Assembly (NCBI GenBank): GCA_904420005.1
Contig: CAJFTT010000028.1
Span: 1 to 38,657 of the forward strand
DNA: 38,657 bases
Direction: 5' to 3'
Source: Candidatus Tabaqchalia intestinavium
GTDB taxonomy: Bacteria > Bacillota > Clostridia > Oscillospirales > CAJFTT01
In this document: piece after piece, positions 1 through 8,300 of the stretch
Layout of the letters: each line of letters opens with the position of its first letter
Position numbering within the stretch: the stretch's first letter is position 1
The notes under the pieces: generated by a model
Databases searched by the model: none
Told to the model about the DNA's origin: nothing
The model's input: only the letters and a program-made list of their open reading frames with translations
Position numbers and translations under genes: made by a program

Positions 1-74
1 AAGGAGGTCTTTTTTTCTCCAATTGACGCTTTCGCTTTGCCTCCTCCACCGGCACGGCCGGTGGTTGCCTCGCC

Positions 75-111
75 AAAACGAGCAAACGGATTTTTTCCGT
101 TTGCTCGTTTT
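75..111. terminator. Strong intrinsic terminator, probably bidirectional
   Basis: Perfect 16-bp stem (75-90 with 96-111) around a T5 loop. The right arm ends in TTTT on the plus strand and the left arm begins with AAAA, so it can stop transcription from either side. No gene lies between it and the window start, so it probably serves a gene outside the window. A smaller 8-bp hairpin (CCACCGGC / GCCGGTGG, 46-64) lies just before it. Confidence 0.75.
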
Positions 112-287
112 TATGTTCAATATCTGTCATACTAAAAGTGAGGCGGGAAAAACACCGACAGAAACCGAGGCAGGAAAAGACAGAACAGGAGTACGGAGGA
201 AGAACGGAAGCAGGCCGAAACAGTCGGAAGATTCCCGACCTTGCCGCCTGACGAAACTTCGAACCTTTCGTCGGGCAGGTGCTGCGG

Positions 288-321
288 GCGGCGTCCCCTT
301 ATAAGAGGGCGCCGCTTTTTT
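288..321 (+). terminator. Intrinsic terminator with T6 tail
   Basis: GCGGCG (288-293) pairs with CGCCGC (310-315). The stem continues inward with one mismatch through a TCCCCTT/AAGAGGG arm, and six T residues follow at 316-321. A weaker hairpin (GACGAAA 250-256 / TTTCGTC 266-272) precedes it. No convincing coding sequence lies upstream between 112 and 288, so the transcript it ends may be non-coding or may start outside the window. Confidence 0.6.
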
Positions 322-389
322 GCATTTTTAAGAGAGTTCATCATCTGTCATATTAAAGATAGAGATTTGAATGATGAAAGGAGTGGAAA

Positions 390-523
390 AGCAGCAGCCT
401 GCCTTGACGATAAAGGCGGCTAAAGGGTTCGAAGAACAGCAGCCTGTCCAGACGGATAATGGCGGCAAACGGTTCGAAGAAGCAGCGACCTGTCCAGACG
501 ATATGGCGGTAACTGGTTCGAAG
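390..523. repeat. Three imperfect 45-bp tandem repeats
   Basis: Copies occupy 390-434, 435-479 and 480-523 (45, 45 and 44 bp). Each carries GCAGC near its start, then CCTG, a short CC...GG segment, GGCGG, and ends in GGTTCGAAG. The 44-bp third unit breaks any reading frame through the repeats, so they are unlikely to be a protein repeat. They lead directly into the stem-loop array at 527-731 and may be part of the same element. Confidence 0.7.
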
Positions 524-526
524 TCA

Positions 527-731
527 GCACAGCAAGCCCGAAAAGGCTGTGCGTCTCTCCCGCCAGAAGCGGGAGAGACGAGCGACACTGGTAGCCGCGG
601 GAGCGGCGTACCGTGGAGCGAACATGGGCAGAACGATTACCCGGAGATTTCGAAAAAATCGCCGGGTAAACGGAACTGCCAGCGGCAGTGGAGTGGAATT
701 TTTAGAAGGCCTCGACGGCCTTCTAAAAATT
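527..731 (+). ncRNA. Candidate structured RNA: six consecutive stem-loops
   Basis: Six hairpins lie almost end to end. They are GCACAGC/GCTGTGC (527-533/546-552); a 12-bp stem, loop CAGAA (552-563/569-580); a bulged stem CAC-T-GGTA-GCCGC with GCGGC-G-TACC-GTG, loop GGGA (586-598/603-615); TTACCCGG-A-GATTT with AAATC-G-CCGGGTAA, loop CGAAA (637-650/656-669); ACTGCC/GGCAGT, loop AGC (675-680/684-689); and a perfect 15-bp stem, loop TCGAC (697-711/717-731) that resembles a terminator. The tetraloop- and pentaloop-like loops and paired bulges suggest RNA rather than a DNA site. Strand is a guess based on the terminator-like last hairpin, which is symmetric. No known RNA family was recognised. A DNA element of the BIME/attC type is the alternative. 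Confidence 0.4.
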
Positions 732-844
732 AAGAAAAGCCCATGAAATCGGGAAAACAGCACCGGGAAGCTGTCTAAAAAATCTCGTCAACGTGCCCAA
801 CAAAATTAGAGGGTGAAGCGCGCCTTTTTTTCGAGAGGTGAAAA

Positions 845-892
845 ATGAAACATAAATCTATGGAGCGGCAGGTATTGCTGGGCATTGTTTGA
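845..892 (+). CDS. Possible 15-codon leader peptide
   Basis: An ATG at 845 opens 15 codons (MKHKSMERQVLLGIV) before TGA. GAGAGGTG (833-840) gives a good ribosome-binding site, and the segment GAGGTGAAAAA around it recurs before the protease start at 985-995. It ends about 30 bp before the -35 box of the protease promoter, so if it is made it comes from a separate upstream transcript. The ORF is short enough to arise by chance and no similarity is recognised. Confidence 0.2.
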   Translation: MKHKSMERQVLLGIV

Positions 893-921
893 ACTATATG
901 AATAAAATAAAGAATGTTTTG

Positions 922-950
922 TTGAAAAACAGTCGATTTTAAGATAAAAT
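922..950 (+). promoter_or_regulatory. Sigma-A-type promoter of the putative protease
   Basis: TTGAAA (922-927) and TAAAAT (945-950) are separated by 17 bp, about 50 bp before the chosen start codon at 1000. The surrounding DNA is AT-rich, which raises the chance of a spurious match, but spacing and position fit. Confidence 0.6.
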
Positions 951-999
951 ATAAGCAGTTATCTACAAATGAATCGGATGCCAAGAGGTGAAAAAGAAA

Positions 1000-2004
1000 A
1001 TGAAAGAAATTAAAGTCCAAATTAATCCTTGTCTGGAATTAATGAATAGTATTCTCTTAACAAGTAGATATAATGAGTTAACTAAGCCTTACATTGGGTA
1101 TGGGCTTATGACAGATACAGAAAATGAATATACCTACTCAATAAAATCTTTTTTTCAAAATTATAAAAATCATAAAATCTATGAAGTTATCGAAAATATG
1201 ATACCCCATGGTTTTACTTTTTCACGGCCTGTGGAAATAGCTTTGTCATTAGATAGCAGGGATCTTTCTATTCGGTTCCCCTTATCACCACTATGCATTG
1301 AATATAGTGGTGGTATTTTAAAAATTAATGAACTATTAGAATTATTAAAGGATTTCGTTAAAGAAAGTAATTATTTTAGCTTTTACGAAAGTAAATTGTA
1401 CTTCTATGACGCTTATATAAAGAAAGCAAATCAAACAATCCGATCAAATCCATTTGTATCAATATTGGAAAATGAATTTGGAAAACAGCAGAATTCGTAT
1501 AACTATGTTATTTCATCTCTTATGAAAGGGAATTTTGGCATTTGTTTTCAAAATAGTGTAACGAAAAAAGCAGATATATTTTCCGTTTTTTCTTCTGATG
1601 ATTTCAGCCTTTCCCCTGCTATTTTAATTCATGAGTATTCACATTCTTTTATAAATCCGTTAACAGAAAAATACCATGACATCGTGCAAAAATATCAAGG
1701 AACTTATGAAATATTAGCTAAATATAAGTTACCTAATTATCTGTCAGGTTATGAAGGTTGGGAAGAATGTGTTAATGAACATTTAGTTAGAGCAATGACT
1801 ATATATATACTCAGAAAATGTCAATATACTGAATTGGCAGATCAGTTATTGAATAACGATTTATATTGTGGGTATAGGTACATTCCTCAAATTCTTGAAA
1901 GATATAAATATTATGACAGCAATCGTAATTTGTATGCTAATTTTGAATGTTATTATCCTATACTATTAAATGTTTTTTCTAATTATATTGCCTCTGCCGA
2001 ATAA
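1000..2004 (+). CDS. Putative HExxH zinc protease, DUF4932-like
   Basis: A 334-residue protein with no obvious signal peptide or membrane helix. H211-E-Y-S-H215, followed by SFINPL, is a gluzincin-type zinc motif; a downstream segment GWEECVNEHLVRA (E260) could supply the third, glutamate ligand. The HExSHxFxNP pattern recalls DUF4932 proteins; this family call is from memory and moderately sure, and the substrate is unknown. ATG 1000 is preferred because AGAGGTG (984-990) sits 9 bases before it; the in-frame GTG at 988 lies inside that ribosome-binding site. The gene is strikingly AT-rich, with AAA/AAT/TTA/ATA codons, amid very GC-rich neighbours, which points to horizontal acquisition. It is monocistronic, with its own promoter upstream and a hairpin terminator at 2117-2150. 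Confidence 0.75.
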   Translation: MKEIKVQINPCLELMNSILLTSRYNELTKPYIGYGLMTDTENEYTYSIKSFFQNYKNHKIYEVIENMIPHGFTFSRPVEIALSLDSRDLSIRFPLSPLCIEYSGGILKINELLELLKDFVKESNYFSFYESKLYFYDAYIKKANQTIRSNPFVSILENEFGKQQNSYNYVISSLMKGNFGICFQNSVTKKADIFSVFSSDDFSLSPAILIHEYSHSFINPLTEKYHDIVQKYQGTYEILAKYKLPNYLSGYEGWEECVNEHLVRAMTIYILRKCQYTELADQLLNNDLYCGYRYIPQILERYKYYDSNRNLYANFECYYPILLNVFSNYIASAE

Positions 2005-2116
2005 ATGTTTTGCATTCAGAAAAACGGTGCTACTCTTTGGAGGGATATTTCCCTTTGTGAAAACGGGATACAAAAGACATTGACTTTTGTCATAACTATA
2101 TCGGAATGATACAGTA

Positions 2117-2150
2117 AACGGAAGGCATATCCAAAGATATGCCTTCCGTT
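2117..2150 (+). terminator. Hairpin after the protease gene
   Basis: Perfect 15-bp stem (2117-2131 with 2136-2150), loop CAAA, 113 bp past the protease stop codon. There is no clear T-run, so termination efficiency is uncertain. Together with 2232-2275 it fills the otherwise empty 2005-2373 gap between convergent genes. Confidence 0.5.
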
Positions 2151-2231
2151 ACAAGCCAACTATACATCCTTATTAAGCCGGGCCCTTGGGGCCGCACAGG
2201 CTTTATGCATGTCGAGAAGAAAGCTGCGACA

Positions 2232-2275
2232 GAGAAACGGCAGGAAAACCGCGTGCGGTTTTCCTGCCGTTTCTC
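2232..2275. terminator. Perfect 21-bp inverted repeat between convergent genes
   Basis: The arms at 2232-2252 and 2255-2275 are perfect reverse complements of 21 bp separated by only GT. It lies 98 bp beyond the stop of the large minus-strand gene and after the protease terminator. It is most simply a bidirectional terminator, although neither side has a T-run. Its length and near-zero spacer would also form a strong DNA cruciform. Confidence 0.5.
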
Positions 2276-2373
2276 GCTTTGCGCCCTCCCGCAGGACGAA
2301 CGCCTTCCCTCTGAATCAAGAGAGCAGACTATCCGCGCATCGCTTTCCGCCGGCAGGCAGGCGCAGGGCGGCG

Positions 2374-5300
2374 TCATATCACCTCGCACACCACCTCGTG
2401 ATCGCGGCCGTCAAGCGGAACCCATTCGGCGGGCTGCCCGTCGACCGTCAGCGCGGCGCGCCCCGTGCGGCGGATGGCCAGGCGCACTTCCCCGCCGCCC
2501 CGGCGCAGGCGCGCCGCCACCTCCTGCCAATCCTGCGGCAGCAGCGGCGCAAGCAGCAGCCGGTCGCCCCGGCAGCGCAGGCCGAGCAGCTCCTCGGTCA
2601 GCAGGCGGAAATACCAGCCCGCCGCGCCGGTATACAGGCTCCATCCCCCGCGCCCGGCGCAGGATAGATTGGAATAAATATCCGCCGCGATATAATACGG
2701 TTCGATGGCGTAGCGCGCGGCATCCTCGGCGGTCATGGCGTGGTGCAGCGGGTCGAGCATCCTCGCCAGCCGCCAGGCCTCCTCCGTCCGCCCGGCGCGC
2801 GCCATGGCCACAGCCAGCCAGATGGCGCCGTGGGTGTATTGCCCGCCGTTTTCCCGGATGCCGGGGAGATAGGAACGGATATAGCCCGGGTTGATGGCGG
2901 CGTGCTGGTAGGCCGGAGTGAACAGGCGGATGATGCCCAGCGAGTCGTCCACCAGTTCCCGCTGCGCCGCGTCGAGCGCGGCGGCGACGCGCGTCCCGTC
3001 GGGCATGCCGCACAGCACGGCGAAGCTCTGGGGCAGGCAGTCGATGCGGCCCTCTTCCGCCTCGTGCCCGCCCATGGGCTGCCCGTCGTCGGTGAAAGCG
3101 CGCAGGTACCATTCCCCGTCCCAGGCGACGCGATCGACGGCCTCCCGCAGCGCGGCGGCGCGCTGGCGCAGCTTCTCCGCCTCCCCCGGCTCGCGCTTGT
3201 CGCACAGCGGCGCGAACGCGTCGAGCACCAGGGCATAAAACATCGCCAGCCACACCGATTCCCCGCGCCCGCGGTCCCCGACGGCGGAAAAGCCGTCGTT
3301 CCAGTCGCAGGTGCCGATGAGCGGCAACCCGTGCTCGCCGAGCTTATTGGCGCAGGCGATGGCGCGCAGGCAATGGCGGAAAACGGGCTCCCGCAGCGCG
3401 CTGCGCCGGGTGGTCATATATTTCTCTCCTTCGCCGTCGCCCAGCGTGTCGCCCTCCAGATAGAAGGCTTCGGCGTCGAGCAGGCTCTCATCGCCCGTCA
3501 CTTCGACATAACGGGCCGCGGCGTAAGGCAGCCAGAGCAGATCGTCGCTGCAGCGGGTGCGCACGCCGCGCGGGGGCTGGCCGGGGACTTCATGCCACCA
3601 GTGCAGCACATCCCCTTCCGCAAACTGCCGCGCCGCGGCGCGCACGATGTGCTGCCGGGCGACGCGGGGGCTGTGCAGCAGCAGCGCGCAGACGTCCTGC
3701 AGCTGGTCGCGGAAGCCCCACGCCCCGCCGCATTGGTAAAAGGCCGCCCGCGCCCGCACGCGGCAGGCGAGCGTCTGCCACGGCAGCCAGGTGTTGATCA
3801 TCAGATTGAGCCGCCGGTCAGGCGTCTCCACCGTCAGCGCCCCGGCTTCAAAGCCCGGGATCGCATACGGCTCCCGCCGCGCCCGCAGATGAGAAACAAG
3901 GCGCAGCGCCCCGGCGCGCGAGCGAGAGAAACCGAGGAAAAACGTCACGCCTGCGGGCGACGGCGCGCCCGCCGTCAGCTCGACGGACAGCGCCATGCAG
4001 GGGTCAACCGAGCAGGCAAGGCCCTCCTGCCGCCAGTGCCCCGCGAGAAACGCGCCGCGCGACACCGCGGGTACAGCGTCCTCCCGGTCGCTCGCCAGCA
4101 GCATCCACCCGGGATATTCCGTATTCCAGTTGTTTTTCGCGAGCAGCGCGCCGTCCTGCGTTTCGAACCAGACATGCCGCGCGGCGCGGCGCGTCACGCC
4201 CAGCACCGGCTCGGCGTAATAGGCAAGGTGAATCTCCTGCGGCGTCTGCGTCTCGGCCGTGACGGCGACGCGCTTGGCAGGGTAGCGCCCGCAGACCTCG
4301 ACCCGAATGCGGAAGGCAATGCCGCCCGCTTCCGAGCGGTAAACGGCCGCGCCGGGCGTGAATTCGGCCGCCGCGTTGGCGAGCAGATTGTAGATTTTTC
4401 CGCCGATAGAGGCAAGCAGCATCTCCCCCTGGTTATCCAGCAGCGGGTCGTTGCTCCAGGGGGTGAGCTTATTCTCCCGCGAGGAGAGGGCCCAGGTGAA
4501 GCCCAGCGAGCGGTCGGAGACAAGCGTGCCGAAAGCGGCGTTGGCCAGCACGTGGCACCAGGGCATCCGGGGCTCGGGCTCGGTGTGCGGGATGAGCACG
4601 CGGCCGCCTTCCAGCGCGGCGCGGCCGGGGATGGTCAGCGCATCTTCGGGCAGCGTGCAGGCGGTGGGTGCCGCCGGCAGCCGCTCGGCGGGGGTGTATT
4701 TTTTCCCCGGCGGCGTGATGCGCAGCATCATCGGCGGCGCGACGTAAGCGGCCACCGCGCGCAGCAGCGTGTCCATCTCGGCATGCAGCGACACATCGAC
4801 GCAGTAAACCCCGCCCTTGACGCCCAGCAGATAGTCCATCCCCTCCTCCTGCGCGACCTCGCGGATGGCCCGGGCGATGGGGCGCGTATATTCCCCGCCC
4901 TCCCGGAAGGAGAAAACCAGATCGAACCGCACGCCGCGCAGCTGCAGCGCGCGATGAATGCGCAGGAAACTGCGGATTTTCGCGCGTTCTTCGGCCGTGG
5001 GCAGCTCCGCGAGCACGACGGGCAGGTCGCCGGAGATGCCCACGCTCCACAACGCAGCGACGCCGGCGCGGTTTTTCCCCAGCGCTTCCACGCTCTCCTT
5101 GACCGGCTGCTTGGGATAGGTGAGATACGGCAGCATGATCGACGCGACGGTATTCTCCATCTCGTCGGTCATCGACAGGTTGGCGAGATTTTTCGCCGCC
5201 TGCTTGGCGGAGGCGAGCGCCGCGGCATATCCGCGGGAACGCATCTCCACAGCGCGCGACTGCGCCTCGGCCGCAAAGGACCCGACCGCGAGATAAAACG

Positions 5301-8300
5301 TGACGGCGCGCTGGCTGCGGGGCGGCAGCGTTACGCGGCATTTGAACGCGAAGCAGGGGTCAAGCACGGCGCCCACCCCGCCGGAGAAATTCCGGTCGAA
5401 CGCGCCGGGCAGCGAATGCACGCCCTGCGGGCGGGAGAGCACCTGCTCTTTGCGGGTTTCCATCTCCACTGCTTCCTCCGCGTCCCAACAGACGGCCAGC
5501 GCCATCGGTTCCTCCTCCCCGCGCGGCCGGCGCGAGAAGGTGACGCAGCTGGAGGACGGCCGCGCCGAGCTGACGAAAAGCTTGGAAAACGCGCGGTGCG
5601 CGGAGAAATCCGCGTCTTTCTGCAATACCGGCTCAAAATAGATCAGCACCGTCGCCTGCTGGCGGCGGCCGGTGAGGTTCTTGACGATGACCTGCCGCGC
5701 CTCGCCCGACACCTTGCCGTGCACGCAGGCGCGCAGACAGACGTCCAGGCTGGGCTTGTGCGCGAAAAAGGAGGCTTCTTCCGCGGAGAATTCCGCCTGG
5801 TGGTTGTAGCCATCCTTATAAAACGGGGCGTGGGTGGCCGACAGCAGCGTGCCGCCGTGGCGCACGAAGGCATAAAACCCCGCAGGATCGCGCAGCAGAT
5901 CGTCGGTGCGGCGCGTCACGTCGGCCTCGCGCCAGGCGGAATGCGCCGCGCCGCAGTCGGAGAGCGTGAGGGTATAGTCGCCGTTGGTGAGCACGTGGGC
6001 GCGCGGGGACAGCGGCGTGATCTCGTCATATTCGGCGCGCTCCATCGCCGCGCGGCCCGGTTTCTCCGGCGGGGACGCGGTGCGCACGTCGTCAAAGACC
6101 ACCGCGCCGGACGGGATTTTCTCCATCAGCAGCTCGACGGCGCTGTTCATGCTGCTGTTTTTGAGGAAGCGGCGGGGGAAGAGGTCGCCGAGCAGGGTAT
6201 TGGCGACGGCGACGAGGCTCATGCCGACGTGGTGGGACATATAGCTTTTGACCACGGCGACGCCCCCGCCGGTACGCCGCGCGGTGAAGTCCGCCGCTTC
6301 GTAAAAGCCGTACCGCCCGGTCATGCCCAGCTCGCGCAGGCGGTGCAGGTTCTTGATCGCGCCCAGCCGGTCAAACGGCAGCGCGAGGAACGTCGAATAG
6401 GGCGAGACGACCAGCTCCGCGTCCATGCCGCGATGCAGCGCGAGCTTCTGCACGCCGTGCGCTTTATATTGATAGTTGAGCTGGCTGTCGAAGCCGTAAA
6501 ACGCGCTCTCGGAAATGCCCCACGGCACGCCGGCGCGCGCGGCGCGGCGCTTCTGGCAGAACAGCGCGAATTTCAGCGCTTCCGACAGCAGCGACCCGTC
6601 ATAAACCGGCAGCAGCAGCGGCGGCATGAAATATTCAAACATCGTGCCCGTCCAGGACACAGGGCCGCGATAGCCCTTTTCCCGGGCAAGCATGCGCCCC
6701 AGCGCCGCGAACAGGCGCTTGTCGGTCTGGCGCGTGGCGATGGCAAAATAGACGGTGAGCAGCGCCTCGCTCATCAGCAGATCATAATAGGAGGTGGACA
6801 TCTCTCCCGTCACCATGTCGAAGCCGATGTGCATCAGATGCCGGCGCTTGTTATAAAAGGCGGAGATCTGCGTCTGGCCGATGAGGGCCTCCAGACGGTC
6901 GCCCAGCGTCCACAACCGCGCGTCCTCGCTGTAATATTCCCGGATCCCCTCGCGCAGCGCGACGAGGCAGCAGACGAAATTGCCGCTGTCGACGCTGGAG
7001 ATATACGCGGGGGAGAGGGGCTTGAGCGTGCGCGTGTCGTACCAGTTATAGAGATTGCCGTTCCATTTTTTCAGCTTCTCGACGCTCGTCACCGTATGCA
7101 GCAGCCGCTCGGTCATCTGCTCGGTGTCGATGAGCTTGAGGTCGCGCGCCGCGAGGGTGGACAGCAGCAGCAGACCGATGTTGGTCGGCGAGGTGCGATG
7201 CGCGACGCGCTGCACCGGGCTTTCCTCGAGATTGTCCGGCGGGAGGAAATTGTCGTCCTCCCCGGCGGTGTCCTCGAAGAAATGCCACATGGCGGAAGCA
7301 TAAGAGAGCAGCTCCTCGCGCATGTCTTCGCTGAGCTTCGGCTCGGCGCGGCGCGCGGGCCGTCCCCAGAGGAAAGCGAGGATCGGCAGCAGCAGCCACA
7401 GCGCCGCAAGCGGCAGCGCGAGGAAATTGCGCGAGGGCAGCGCGAGCATCAGCCCGGCATAGACGATGCTCGGCCAGAAGGCGCGAAACAACGCGTTGGC
7501 GCTGCTGACCCGGCGGCGCTCGCCCTCGGCGGCCGTGGCCCATTCGAGGAGCTTTTTCCCCGTCAGCTGCCGCCAGACGGCGCGCCAGGCCGCGTCGGCG
7601 AGGGTCAGGGCGTTCTGCGCCGCGATAGCGAGCGTGACAAAACAGCGGGCGAAGGCGGCGGAGACGTTGCTCATGACCTTGTTGTGGTATTTGCTCATGA
7701 GCATTTTCGGCCCGCCGGTGACCAGCTCCCGCAGGCCGGCGAACAGATCCCCCGCGAAGAAGGAGACGGCCGCGACGCCCGCCAGCAGCGCCGCCTGCCC
7801 CAGCGGCAGCAGCAGCGAGAGCGCGATGAGCAGCAGCGAAACCGGCGGCGTGACGACGCGGCGCACGTTATCGAAGAGCTTATAGCGCGACACCGCGCTC
7901 TGCCACCGGTCGAAGATATATTTCGCATTCTGAATGTCGCCGCGGGCCCAGCGGTGCAGGCGGGAAAGATAGGCCGGCAGATTGGAAGGATAGCCGTCGC
8001 ACAGCTCGACGTCGGAAACGTAGCCTGCGCGCAGCAGGTTGCCCTCGAGGATGTCATGGCTGAGGATGCGCTCCTCCGGGAAGGCCCCCTCCATGACCGC
8101 GGTGAAGGCGTCCAGGTCGATCAGGCCCTTGCCCGCGAAGATGCCCTCGTCGAACAGGTCCTGGTAAATGTCGCCCACCGCCGCGTCATAGACCGAGATG
8201 CCGCCCTTACCCGCCATGATGCGGGAGAATGCGGTTTTGCCGTAGGACGCGAGATCGACACCCATGCGCGGCGCGAGGATGGCGTGGCCGGCGACGACGC

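Noticed and set aside
1-20. AAGGAGGT at the window start as the complement of a 16S rRNA 3' end
   Set aside because: The bases after it do not continue the conserved rRNA 3' sequence and no rRNA follows on either strand; it may be a ribosome-binding site or chance.
390-523. Possible CRISPR array
   Set aside because: The repeats are directly adjacent and diverged, with no unique spacers, and no cas genes are present.
371-733. 120-codon ORF through the tandem repeats and hairpins
   Set aside because: The 44-bp third repeat shifts frame relative to the 45-bp units, the composition is not protein-like and the sequence is dominated by stem-loops; the ORF is most likely fortuitous.
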